The notes: generated by a model not told the origin, from the letters alone. 64,000 nt of DNA from Casuarius casuarius (GCA_003342895.1 PTFA01000101.1:372001-436000); one strand, 5' to 3'; shown: positions 51,107 through 62,934, numbered from the stretch's first letter. A program made the numbers and translations.

Positions 51107-52048
51107 TGTTAGGGAGATGCTGAGTCTGATAGCCCGACAGAGGCAAGGATGCTGCAGCTCCGTGACCCCGGGTCCAGCCAGCAGCGAGGCTGAGCATGTA
51201 TTCCCGGTAGACACACATGCAAACACATGTACACAACACACACATACACACCCACACGGTCTGCCACACCGGTTAACACAAACAGAACAACTCACACAAC
51301 GCAAAGCACCAGTGGCCTCATCCTGGCCCGCTCTCTGACTGATCAGGATGAAGGTCTTTCAGTGGGAAATAGGGACATATATACAATGTGGATGCCTCCG
51401 GTAGCTGGTCTTAGACACCCAGTCCATCCAGTAGCTGGCCCTGGACATGCTCACCACCATTGCTTCCTGCAAGAGACTTGTGCACACACACACAGGTGGT
51501 CTCTCACTCGACCCCCAGGGTGGGCTGGGACCCTTGGTCCCTCTGGCAGCCAGCTGCCCTATGATCTCGCCCTTAGAGCCATGTACACCAACCTGGCTGT
51601 CAGGCCGCTTAACCTACTCACTGACTAGCCTGGTTTGATATTTGCTAGCAACCACACGCTGACATACACACCCTCGCTCGCTCCAGCGGCTGCACCGCAG
51701 GCTCACGGGTCCTCTGCTCCATGGTACCACCCCGGCTGCTGGTCCTTAGACCGCCACACACACAGGCACGTGCAAGAGAGCTCCTCACCAAAGAGAACAG
51801 TTAGAAAGGAATTTAATGAGAAGATAGGACAGGCGCAGAGTGTGACCAGGCAAATGAACTGACCAGCCATCTCTTTACACATGACCGACCCCTTTTATCC
51901 CCTTATTCCTCTGTTTTCCCATGTTTTCTCTTCCCAGATCACCTAGATCCCTCCATTCTCCTTCTTTGGTTCCTCCCGAAAACATCCCCTAATAAGTGGT
52001 AGCACTGGCAGTAGCCAGGGCAGGGTATTATTCCGGTCCCTTTTAACA
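51107..52048 (-). mobile_element. LTR-like element of an endogenous retrovirus, minus strand
   Basis: On the minus strand the element starts TGTTAAAAGGG and could end CCCTAACA, so its tips TGTTA/TAACA are an inverted repeat. It contains a TATA-like GGGATAAAAGG (about 51893-51903 on the plus strand). An ATTAAA polyadenylation signal (about 51808-51813) lies some 85 bases downstream, leaving a long U5-like part rich in TG and GC. Overall layout and composition are those of an avian LTR of about 940 bp, long for the class. Family not identified. The left boundary is ambiguous because TGTTAGGGAGA could still be CR1 (then the LTR would start at about 51118 with TGCTGAGTC). No primer-binding site or internal gene is recognised. 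No target-site duplication is evident (TTGAC versus GAATA). The open frames of 60-134 codons across it are not retroviral proteins. Confidence 0.5.
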
Positions 52049-52054
52049 GAATAA

Positions 52055-52125
52055 ACTTTTTCTCTGCCTGACTTCAGGCATGTGCTTAAGTGTTTTGCTG
52101 AGTTACATCCCATCTATTAATCAAT
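52055..52125. repeat. Trace of an ancient amniote repeat
   Basis: The phrase GACTTCAGGCATGTGCTTAAGTGTTTTGCTGA resembles a motif that I recall as recurring in bird and reptile genomes (a TGACTTCA element followed by CATGTGCTTAAGTG and TTTGCTGAAT). Family and exact ends unknown. Evidence is limited to this short match. Confidence 0.35.
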
Positions 52126-52129
52126 TGGA

Positions 52130-53725
52130 AGAAGAATATGCAAATACAGTAACAGTTTTTCAGAAGAACAATTTCTCAGTTACACAAGTGAAAGTCTAGA
52201 ATAAAGTTAAGCTATACCATTATAAAAATAAGAGCCCAAACTGTACTTTGGTGTTGACAGTATGTAGCAGACTGTGAGATAGTTATTCCTTTCTTACTAT
52301 TTTGTTAGAGCTGCTTTTCAGTACTATATAATTAATTCTCTTTGAAATGTAATAGACATGAAAACGAAATCAAATGAAATGAACACCTATGTGGGGACAT
52401 TTTCCAATATAATCTTCATCATGACCTGTTGTAGTCAGCACACCCACACAATCATATTTTTATTGGTTCCTATGTTATTATCAGAGGTGTACGTAATTAT
52501 ATGGAAAATATTGGCTCATCACAGATCACAATAGGCTAATATAGTTCTGTTATGATTCATAAGTCTTTTCAAAAGGCTTTTTATTGCATATATTATGGAG
52601 ACAATATTAAAAACATAGATCGAATGCTGTTAAATCACATATTAAGATTTTGCTACTCTTTAAAACATTTCATAGAGAATCAATGTTTTACCTCCTAATA
52701 ACATGGAAAAATAGCTGAATTTACAGAGATTTTTAGACAACATTCTTCTTTAAACTGGTATATACATTATTGCAAATTCTATAATGTGGAAAAAAAATAA
52801 AATCTGATGCTATTCAGTCAACTAAAAACTCTCCTTGACATTAAAACAGAATTTTCCATGTAGAAAGTCTTCTAAATTTTTCTGTATTGGCATTTATTCA
52901 TTATGCAAAGTCTAAAACTTGGTTAAAGAGAGATCAGCTTTTAGTAGTCATTTTACTTTATCTTATTTCTTATGTTCTTATACCGTATGAACTAGACATA
53001 TAGCTGCATAAAGAAATATAGCTTGTGTTCAGTAGACACATACTGATTGGTACCAGATGAATAAGTACCTCAGCCTCTCTTATATTTACTCCCATTTTGA
53101 TCAACTTAATACAAAAACAGAAGTTTAATTCAATAAATTTATGTAACAATTTTGCCCCAGAAAAAGGTAATCCTAAATGATAAAAATAAAATAATCTCAA
53201 TTAGTGGCACATATATAATACAAAACAGCTTGAAGGTTCTGTTTGCAAAAGTCTGTGAAAGTTTAATTAATTCTAAATAAATTATCTTCAACTTTATCTA
53301 TCTCAGTAGGATTTTTCCATTAGAGGGGTATATCACAGGTATAAGGCATATTGCAGACTACCATATGCATGTTTTTTGGCTGTTTTATGCAATTGATATT
53401 CTGTTTATTTTATTCCTTTAAAGTAATAGCAACAGTATTGGTGATATTTACCTCTGAGACAGCGGTTGTGAACCATGTGGGTAAAGAAATCTGGCTATGT
53501 GTTTGGAATTGGCCATAATTACATTGCTGATATTATCCATGGAGTGAAAATAGCTTTTCAGTAGGTGTCTATGGTGGATTGCTCACCACAGCAAATAGAT
53601 TTAATTGACTTGAGTGTCCATGACTCATCCACAACAAACTTGGTATTAAAGGGAGTCATCGAATGAAGTTTGGAAAAGGTTCTTCTTTAGTCCCTCATTT
53701 GCAGATCTATTTTCTGTAAAGTTTA
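52130..53725. other. Non-coding stretch
   Basis: AT-rich, with no gene or element recognised. Confidence 0.5.
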
Positions 53726-53733
53726 ACAGACCT

Positions 53734-53764
53734 TTTTTATTTTATTTTTTTATTTATTTTTTTA
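53734..53764. repeat. T-rich (TTTTATTTTA)n tract
   Basis: About 31 bp of TTTTATT-type low-complexity sequence. Confidence 0.85.
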
Positions 53765-53769
53765 AACAG

Positions 53770-56735
53770 CATACCTCATTCGGCATTCTTTCATTCAGCT
53801 GATCCTTTGGTGTCTGCCAGTAAAAGAACCTCTAGGGGTAATCACCAAGCCTTAACCTTTGGATGAGCCCCCTAATTTACTTAACTGTGTTGAGGCATTC
53901 ATCCTCCCATTCCCACATACCCCGAAAGCACTCCTCTACTGCAGCCCTGCTTTCCCTCTTTTCTCACTTGCCTGTATTCTCTTCCCCTACAATCTAGTTG
54001 TCAAGCCTGCGCATATTTTAAAACAAAATAACAAACCCCTCAAGAAGCACAAAATATTGGTCCCCCTTTATCCAGATATTTAAATTTGAAGGGCTATATC
54101 TGGGTTCTTACACATATGGGCTTTTATGAAGCTGAGGAGGTTTGCTAGGTAGGCAGAAAAAGAAGCTGGCTTTTGTGAAATTTAGAAAAAATCTCTGTCT
54201 TATAAATTGAGGGTTTTGCAGGATGGAAGAATTTCTAGACTTCATTCTAAGAGTATTTAATGATCTTTTTCTAGGAGAGATGGATGAGTTGGAAGTTTTG
54301 AAAGAAGGCAAAAAATTCAGGCTCTGAGAAAATTATTTTTTTTCTATTTGACTAAGAAATATAACAGAAAGTTATTCAAACTCAAACTATGAAAGGTTCT
54401 TAACCAGCAATTAGTCATTGCAGCTTTTATTTAAAGGGACATTTATTTTAAATACAGGGCTCTTTACAACAGCCAAAGTTCTTTTTTGTATTGGTATCAT
54501 TCCCTCCATACATAGAAAGCTATGACCTTGGAAACTATTTAATAGATTTTTCACTTGGAGCTTCCAAAGGCACCATCAATTTTGCATCATTTCTCTCACC
54601 AGCTGCACTTTTGTTCACACAGTTTACTGCATACACATGGATAGTTATATTCTTTATTCTAAACATGACAGTTTGTCCTTTTACACTTTGATGTTTATTT
54701 TGACAAGAACACAGAAACAAGCAATCCCCATTAGAAAAATTCTCTTCCAAGAGCAAATTCGGAAGCAATTTCAGTCCCTACATTCGGATTTACAAGAAAT
54801 CTTGACTCACCAATTTGGAGAAGGCTCTTAATATGCCTTGAAAATATAGGTCTTACCCATTTCTTTCCAAACTGATAGTTAAACAAATATTGTAAGGAGA
54901 AAGATTATTTAGGTTCTACGTTTGAGGAGCATTTAAAATAATTCTACCTGCTCCTAAGTTTTTAAAGATGAATTCTCAAACTGAAAATTAATTAATTTTT
55001 TTCAAAGTTATACCTATGATAATAACGACATTTCAGATTGGTAAAAAAGGAAAGAAACCAAACCAAAAAAAACCCAGCATATTTTTTTTGGGGGGGAGGA
55101 GTAAAGTATGGTTTTTCTTGGTGCACTTGAAAACACTTTGGTCCGTATTCACAGAACTATTCAAGCAGGGTCATGGAAAGTACAAGGCCTTTCTCACAGT
55201 CAGCCATAACAGCTCAGTGGGACCAGGAATAAATGTTTACATGTAGAAACATTTATATATAGGTTTCCTGGACTGTAATGCAACAGCCCGCCACCTAGAT
55301 CTCACTTTCTTCCCTGGGAGAGTACCTTTTTTCCTTTTTCCTTTTATAGTGTAAATCAGTAATAGGCCTGAAAAACGATTTATGCTAGGACTCACCAGTT
55401 CCCACCTAATTTTAACCATTTAAAAGTTCATCCCAAGATAATTGTCTCAGAGAGGAGCCCATCTGTCTCCATTGACCTCACAACAAGTCTTGATGAGTGA
55501 CTTGAATTAGACATCTAAATTCACTGACAACTAAATGCAAGTGAGAGGAGTCCTAACCTCTAATACTTAAAACACTTCAGTGCCTGACAATGTCAGGACC
55601 CCACCATGAAACCTAGATACCTGTGTGAAGCAGTAAGTGTTGCAGAATATGATTGGTAAAAACAAGCACACTAATAGAGAAGCCTATTTTCTATTCTATC
55701 AAATAGAAAAACACGGAGAATGTCCATGCAGAGTCCATATGAAGATGAGCTGGAGCTGTTGATGCCTTTAAAATTAGACTGCTTCAGCCCAAGGAGTACT
55801 CAGGTATCTAAAGACAAAACAGATAAGTTGCAACAGGAGAGTTTAAAAGTCCTCGCAGAAGTCCTATTGCCTGGTATTTTACTATGATAACTCTTACTTA
55901 ACCTGGATGAATGCTTCATTACTAGGATATTAGGTGAAAAAAAAGTGCAGTACCACTTCCTCCAGTTGGTTTTTACACAAGACTCAACTTTGTAGGTTTG
56001 ATCTCATGATGAGTACTGCAGCTTGGAGCATGCCTACTTTATGAATCTCTTGAGGCCGGGAAGTGAGATGTGCAGAGCATGACTGAGGGGATTCACAGCT
56101 AGGCAAGGAACAGACCTTCGGGCACCTACGGAGGCAGTTATCTACTTCTTTTTTGTGTATGTGTGGGTGTATATAACAGAAACATACATAAACATGAAAG
56201 CCATGTAACTATCTAAACAAATTCATTCTGCCATGATCTGTATAATTCATAATTCAGTGTCTTGCAAGTCTGTGCTGTGGCCTCCTGTATTTTGTTCTTC
56301 TTGATTAAAATAAAGGTATGAAAATTAATTGCAGATTATGCACACCTGCTCTGAGTCTGACCCCTTTGACTGGCTTTTAGAGAGGGGACATTTATAACGT
56401 TACATTGACCATAGTAGTTTGGAGTTTGCTTTTGGGCTTTGGGTGGGGTTTTTGTTTGTTTGGATTTTTTACCAAATCATGACAAGATGCCACATAGAAG
56501 TAAAAAGAAAGAAATAGGTTCTGTAACCTAATTGTTTTTATGAAGGTGGCATGAAACTGGAAGTGGTGTCATTTATAGGACATAATACTATAAATTGCAA
56601 AGTACTGTCTACCTTGAAGGAATCTAGATGATAATGCAGAAAGCTAGAGGAAAAGCTCATAAATGTAAGCTAGGTCCATAGGAATGGTCACTTAAATACA
56701 AGCAAGGCATGTTTTTTAAGTGCATATTTTATCTC
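53770..56735. other. Non-coding stretch
   Basis: No gene is recognised. Words around 55450-55620 (CATTGACCTCACAAC, CCTAGATACCTGTGTG) recall degenerate ancient amniote repeats but are too decayed to bound. Confidence 0.45.
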
Positions 56736-56737
56736 CA

Positions 56738-56873
56738 GGAGTAAAGCTGGCTGTTTACCTGATCATTCCCAAATAGCCTTCTTCAGGGTTTTCTTTCTAT
56801 GTGCAAAATAATAACAAATGCTTTGAAGAGGGATATTTTGGAAATGATCAGGTAAATAGCCCGCTTAACCCTC
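56738..56873 (+). repeat. Long imperfect inverted repeat / hairpin (136 bp)
   Basis: Arm 1 (56738-56789) and the complement of arm 2 (56822-56873) align over about 52 positions with about ten differences and two single-base gaps. The best core is TTTACCTGATCATT (56753-56766) with its complement AATGATCAGGTAAA (56843-56856). The loop is about 32 bases. Several of the differences would be G-U pairs in plus-strand RNA, so the transcript would still fold. It could be a palindromic MITE, a pre-microRNA-like hairpin or a decayed inverted duplication. The stem is longer than the typical 30-35 bp of animal microRNA precursors, which favours the transposon reading. No TA or other target duplication is obvious. 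Confidence 0.8.
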
Positions 56874-56879
56874 AATAAA

Positions 56880-56923
56880 ATATAAATGCATATTGTGTAT
56901 ATAAATGTATACACATGTATATA
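56880..56923. other. TA-rich spacer
   Basis: Mixed TA/TGTATA words between the hairpin and the tetranucleotide repeat; nothing else seen. Confidence 0.5.
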
Positions 56924-56925
56924 TG

Positions 56926-56960
56926 CTATCTATCTACCTATCTATCGGTCTATCTCTATA
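56926..56960. repeat. (TCTA)n tetranucleotide microsatellite
   Basis: About nine TCTA units with substitutions (CCTA, TCGG). Confidence 0.88.
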
Positions 56961-56964
56961 TATT

Positions 56965-59465
56965 TTACCCTTTTCTAGTAACTTGTCAATTATTGCCCAC
57001 CTATTCCACTCTCTTTTCTGAGATAGCTCCAGTTAATCAGATGCTGATTGGGGATTCTAGAATACACTTGCTGATGATTATGTGTTATTTTAACAGGAGA
57101 ATGACAATAATTTCCTGTAATGCCACTTGTTAAGGTAATTATGCTGTAATTGCCTTATCAAGGTGTCATAGAGGAGAGAGGAGAAACTCTGAGATTTCAC
57201 AGCTGCTGTCATGCTTTGATAAAGTGCTATCTTGAAAATATATTATCAGTCATCAAGCTAAATTTCTACCAGTTGTTTTAAATCAGAAGAATCGGTCTCG
57301 GGTGGGGCATATGACCTCTGCATTTGATATTTCTCATTCTGATAATTAGGGAGGATGGATTACCTTTGTTTTAAGGCATAAACCTAACAACATTTGCATA
57401 GATAGGAGCAAATAAATGCAGGTTCATTAAAGTGTCTTTGGGAGTTTTAAAGGTGGGAAACTACTTCCTATAAAAAGATAGATTTCAAATTGCAATCTGG
57501 GTTTTAGAGTAGATGCGGCTACAGTTATTTGGATAGTGTCTCTGCTGGAGAGACTGGAAAGGGAAGCGAAATAGAGAATGTGACAGGTCAAAAGTGGCAA
57601 TCTGATAGATCTTATAAACTTTTTTTTTTTTAATTAAAACCATAAAAACAACTTTTAATAAGAGCACTCAATTCAGATTTACTGAGATCTACTTAGCAAA
57701 ATTGCCAAGATCTGCTCAACAGGAACAAAAAAAACTTTAGCTCTCTTGCTGCTTGGTCAGAAATACAGGAAAACCAGCAAGACTGTGGGAGACATCATGT
57801 GCCTGGAATCAAGGCAAAATCCGAGTAAAATGTACTCATTGACTGAATTCAGAGCAGACTTCGTCATTTGCACTGTCTAGCTTTATAATGGTATCTAAAG
57901 TGAATTTTTGCAGACTGTTTAATCATTCAACACTGTGTTGGAAAATGTAAATAATGCCTGTAGAATACCCCCATTATGCGACTGAATCTGCACTGCCAGC
58001 CATTCGTGCTGTCACTTATACTCATGCCAATCTAGCCCAGGGAGAAGAAGCTACTACTTCACCTTGTGACAACTGGCTATCCTTTACAATGATAAGGTCA
58101 CAAATGGTGGAGATTCAGGTCCATGCAACCTAATCCTATACAGTATTTATTCCCACATCTGATGTCAGCAAGAATTAATAGTGCTGTGGACCTTACTGGA
58201 TCTAGCCCGATTGTGTACTTTACACGTGGCAAATAAATGTGCATATATTTTGTACATTTGCATCTGTTTCATAGCTTCATGGCAGCTGATGCAATATACC
58301 GTGGTAATGATGATATAAGCAATGCACAGATAGATATGCTAGCTTGATTAATGTCAGATTTGGCACTAAAGCACTTCCCCAATCAGAAAACTGAGAAACT
58401 AAATTTGGAGGGTGAAACATTTTTCTCCTATTCTTCCCAACACTTCTTTCCATCTCTCTGAACTATTCAGAGACATGCAGTTAACAGCATAATTTTCCAG
58501 GTGAAGGTTCCATGCAGAATATCTGCTTCAGTTCCCTGGATTATATAGTGCATACTCCAGTAGAAGAAGCATCTCTGACAGTTTTAACTCAAACTTCTCA
58601 ATCTGTTTGTCAGCTGAAGATGAGGGAAGAGGTGCATTTCTAACAGTATGGCTGGGACAATTTACCGGACCCAGTAACGGAATTGAATATCGTGGCCAAA
58701 CTCATGAGGGCGCTCCGTCAACTTGATGGCATTCTTCTGTCTTCTTGTAACTCGCTAACTTCTGAATATTGAATTTAATCCTTACCAAAGTCTCAGAGAA
58801 TTTCTGAGAATGGAAAAGTGACCATGAAGTTATAGTATTTGTGTTACCTAATGAAAGGAAGAAATGAAAGAAGGACAAGGAAGCAGCAGACTTCAGCATA
58901 CTTGGGTAGAAATGCTTTTCTGGGAAGAGAGTTTGAGGACCAAAAGGTGATTCTGCATGTTTAATAAAAGGAACTAAAGGCACAAGAGCAATATATTCAG
59001 ATGGATAAAAGAGACAGGAAAGCTAATGTCTGCCCCAAAGCTTTCTAAGTATCTCAAAGCATGAAGACATTTTACAAAAAGTAGAAGAAAAGACTCACAA
59101 CCAAAACAAGTGTAAGGAAATAAAGAATCCAGATAGGAATAAAATAAAATGGATAAAATGGAAAATGGATTCTAGGTAACAAAAAAGTAAGCAGCAAAAA
59201 TAAAAGGTTCTATAAAGGGCTAAAAATAAAAGTAAGATATTTCCATCATGTAACTGGCAAGGAAAGCAAATAGGGCATTTCACAGAGAAGACAGACGTAT
59301 TCATAACTTTTTATACTTCAGTTCTCATAAATAAACAAATAAATAAAATTATGGCCTGATACTTAGTACATTTCTAAGAATGGGAATAAGGAAAGAACAG
59401 TTTAGAGAATGATTAGCTGAATTAAGTGTACTAAATTTAGTTTGATTATGTCTGCTCTCAGCCTC
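56965..59465. other. Non-coding stretch with one enhancer-like segment
   Basis: No gene is recognised. The segment 57010-57290 is non-repetitive and balanced in composition. It carries AAGGTAATT (57132-57140) and its near-complement AATTGCCTT (57148-57156) around ATGCTGT, plus several TGATTATG/ATTAT words, resembling conserved regulatory DNA. This is appearance only. Confidence 0.4.
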
Positions 59466-59469
59466 AGAA

Positions 59470-60264
59470 GAAATTTGAAACCTGAGCTATTCAATAACCC
59501 CTGAGCTATTATACTTGAGAATGCACAAATAATGGGGGATATCCAAGTGGACTTCAGAAAGACAAATATAATAAAACAGGGATGGGGTTATCAGAACCTT
59601 CTGATGCCTAATAAGTCAGCTTAGCTTTCTGAAGCCTTCAGGAATACCAGAACAAAATGATTAAATGTGGATTTGTCAATATTAGCTGAAGTCAGATTTT
59701 AAAATGACCTAATGGTTAAAGTGAAGTAGTAGATGAGGTATATCTAAGCAAGATTTTCAATGCTGTACTATATTATACGCTCAGGACTAAACTAAAAATA
59801 TACCAAGTTCATGCACAACTGATTAAAAAAACTTCACTGCATGTCTATTACAAATACAACATCAAACTGAAAGAATATTTTAAGAGGTCTCAGATTGATC
59901 TGTGATAAACCATGTTCCACTGGTTATTTTCAAAAATAAACTAGATAATGACATAGAGATTATATTTTCATAGTCTCAGATTGTTCTCAGAGATGCACAA
60001 TTAAAGGACAGGAGGCAATGGACACAAGCTGCAACAAAGAAAAATCTGATTAAATGTGAGGGAAATTTTATTGATGCTACAGGTGGTCAAATATTGGAAC
60101 ACATTGCCCACCAAGGTAGTGGAATCTCCACCCCAGGATTTATTCAAAATTTGATTGCATATGACCCTGAGAAACTTGATATAATGGTGAATATGGCCTT
60201 GGTTGAGCGGGAAGTTGGACCAGAGGTATTATTTTCCAACCTAAATTATTCTGTGATTCTACAA
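59470..60264 (+). mobile_element. CR1 LINE relic spanning part of the RT region to the 3' end
   Basis: The right half is clear. It reads AGATTGTTCTCAGAGATGCAC (about 59979-59999), AGGACAGGAGGCAATGGACA, CAAGCTGCAACAAAG, then TTGGAACACATTGCCCACC, TAGTGGAATCTCC, and ends at CTGTGATTCTAC (about 60251-60262). All of these belong to the CR1 3' region. Upstream, decayed but ordered phrases extend the relic into ORF2: TTCAGAAAGACAAATATA (near 59552), GGAATACCAGAACAAA (near 59640) and AGTAGATGAGGTATATCTAAG (near 59728). The next is AAATAAACTAGATAATGACATAG (59934-59957), at the position of the RT segment preceding the catalytic region. Large parts between these blocks are deleted and no frame survives. 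The 5' boundary is approximate and may reach 59400. Confidence 0.82.
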
Positions 60265-60269
60265 TCCTA

Positions 60270-60455
60270 TCAAACTGTTGGAAGAAATACAAACACTTAA
60301 TGCTGTAATTGAAAACAACCTTGATAAATGGGCAGAATCATCCATGAGTGAGAAAAAAACTCAGGAAAGGTGAGAGAAAATTACCTGCAGGAAGGAGAAA
60401 GCATGCAAATATTCATAATGGGAATAGCTTTCTAAGCAGAAGTGTGACAAAAGAT
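60270..60455. other. Spacer between CR1 and the GAAAA array
   Basis: Purine-rich sequence grading into the tandem array; no gene. Confidence 0.5.
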
Positions 60456-60464
60456 TTGGAAAGA

Positions 60465-60654
60465 AAAAAAGAAAAGAAAAGAAAAGAAAAGAAAAGAAAA
60501 GAAAAGAAAAGAAAAGAAAAGAAAAGAAAAGAAAAGAAAAGAAAAGAAAAGAAAAGAAAAGNAAAAGAAAAGAAAAGAAAAGAAAAGAAAAGAAAAGAAA
60601 AGAAAAGAAAAGAAAAGAAAAGAAAAGAAAAGAAAAGAAAAGAAAAGAAAAAAA
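60465..60654. repeat. (GAAAA)n pentanucleotide array
   Basis: About 37 nearly perfect GAAAA units in a pure purine strand. A single N at 60562 marks where the assembler changed phase or could not resolve the length. The true length is therefore uncertain and probably variable. The lysine/glutamate/arginine-repeat open frame at 60348-60662 is only a translation of this array. Confidence 0.97.
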
Positions 60655-60744
60655 TGTTTTAGCTTATTATCTACATATAAGCAATGATGATGTGCTTTGA
60701 AAAAAAAAGAAGTTATGTTCCATTCTGGGTTGTGCTACTTGCAA

Positions 60745-60779
60745 GACAAACGAACAAACAAACAAACAAACAAACAAAA
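60745..60779. repeat. (CAAA)n tetranucleotide repeat
   Basis: About eight CAAA units, the second carrying a G. Confidence 0.93.
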
Positions 60780-60784
60780 CCCAG

Positions 60785-62930
60785 TAGACCTTAGAAGTTA
60801 GCAGAAGGGCAGGAAGTTATGAACTCATGAGCAACAAGCACATGGACATTGGAAATGACTCTAGAAGGACTCTAGAAAAGATGGGAAACGGGAGGCACTG
60901 AGCGTAGCTAGTGGGAGTGTGGAGCTCCTTGCGCGAGCAGGATGCGGCGGGAAGGCACGGGCAGCCTGCAGTGCTGCACAGCGGTGTCCACCCGGGCCAA
61001 CCTCGAGAGTAAAACTCTTCCCACCTCAACTCACTGGCCAGTTAAACAAATGATAAAGGGACACGTCTGGAGGGCAGAGATCAGGGAGGAAGGACAACCT
61101 ATGAAAATGCTGTGCTGTTAGGTTTTTTTTCCTCTGTTTGCACAATTCTTATTTGTTTGAGTTATTAGTTATCGATTTATCTAAGGCACTCTCCTGGGTA
61201 TGCATGCGTGTCTCATTGACAGCATGTGTTTTAGTGAAAAATTTAAGGATGAAATGAGTTACACATTGTCACACACTGACACTTAAATGAACAGAAATGC
61301 ATTTCTAAGGAAGCACATTGCTGTACCACAATATTTATCCACTGATGGCATTACTGATAGAGATACTGCATTGCTACTACATTTCTGTTAAATGACATAA
61401 AGCCATCATTTGATATCATGATGTTGATTTATGTTTCTCCTTTGCTTTTTGAATATTTGATGTCCCTCGTATGTGTCAAAGCAGAAATTTCTGAGCTGCT
61501 TTTTTTTTTTTAAACTCACTTTGCATTTACTTTGATGCTTTGAAGCTTCGCAAATGTATTTCAAGTGTCAAAGGTTTTCAGATGAGGGGATAGTGGTCCT
61601 GCTGGTTTTAAAACAGACAGCTAGAATGTAGATATTTTGCATCCAGAGGATAGAAGACCACTGGAATAGTCAGGTTCCTGTAATCAGAATACCCTGACAA
61701 AAAACACCCCTTGGAGATATGTGCTGGTTTATAGTAGAACGATACTAAAAATACACAGTATCCCAAAGAGGACTACTAACAAATACTGACAAGCCTTGGC
61801 CTTGTCTGAAGGAAAAACAGGCAGTGATTCATTTCTGCAGGAAACCCTTCTTTGTGCTTTAACAGTGCTTGAACACTAATAAGATTTAACATCCCCTGCT
61901 CAGCAAAAAATTGTTTTGATTTTTCTTTTTCAAAATCTGAGCGTATAGGAATATGGTTTAAAGCAGCCATTTTTTTCAGGACTTTACATAGTTTTGAGAG
62001 GGGCAGAAGGGGAATGGAGATAAGGGAGATTTGTAACTCGGGTGTAACTAATGAAAGAAATACCATTTCTTCACATAGTCAAATTTTTATCTAATTTGCC
62101 TAGGGAGGGACTGACCGACCATCACTCTTCTCTCAGGACTATTAAAGAATGTAATAAATATAAAACCATGATTGCAAGCTATGCACATCTGTTTAACTAA
62201 CTAAACAAAACACAAACTGAGCAGGGTTGAAAGTGTCTATAACAACAGAGCGTGTTGCCTGAGGCTCAATGAGCCTGTGTGAGCAAAACTGCAATGCTGA
62301 CCTCCCAGAGTTTTAATGTCTTTTACTCCACCCTTGCAGTGAATAAAGGCATTTAATCACTTGTGGGAGGCTTCTCCACTTCCTGATAAAATTTTATTTT
62401 TCTGTTCTTTTGTATCTTTGTTCTAAAACCTTATTCAAAATTTACTAAAAAATATAGAAAGCTTCTGGTTAGTCTTAAAAAATGGAAGATTCAAGAAACT
62501 GGAGTGGACACTGTCTGAAAACAATATTTTTATTGTTCATTATGGACAGGATTTGCAATAGTAACTCTTAATTTGAAAGGTGGAGGTGTTGGTGCCCTCC
62601 TTCAGACATTTTAGAAATTCAAGATATTCACAGGCTTGCAAGCCTGGTATTTTATGGTTCCTCTTTGTACTAGTCCCAAAGACAATCTTTTTATTATTTA
62701 CATATTGCACATCCTTTGATCAATTGGGAAAAAACAGAAAAAATGCTTGCTTGAATACACAGTTGCACAAGACTGTTGATTTAAGTGGGATTGCATAGAT
62801 ATGAGTGGAAGTGCATATTTGCAGGCATGCTGCATCATGCAGTTGTGCTGAAGAAATTTAAAGCTATTTATAGTATAGAAGTAACTTGAAATGCAACTGT
62901 GTCAGAAACAGTATGCTATTCTACCAGAAA
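60785..62930. other. Non-coding stretch with a small CpG-bearing patch
   Basis: No gene is recognised. The patch 60880-61010 is GC-rich and holds about nine CpGs (GCGCGAG, ATGCGGCGGG, CACCCGGG), in contrast to its surroundings. It is too small for a standard CpG island and may be a fragment of a mobile element or a small regulatory site. A T-run lies at 61500-61512. Confidence 0.4.
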
Positions 62931-62934
62931 TATG

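Noticed and set aside
50868..51862. Cluster of 60-134-codon frames on both strands
   Set aside because: They lie in the CR1 fragment and LTR-like element and do not correspond to CR1 or retroviral proteins; CA repeats create several of them.
60094..60300. 68-codon plus-strand frame
   Set aside because: It is the translated CR1 3' tail, which is non-coding.
60348..60662. Lysine/glutamate/arginine repeat protein
   Set aside because: Pure translation of the (GAAAA)n array, with an ambiguous base inside.
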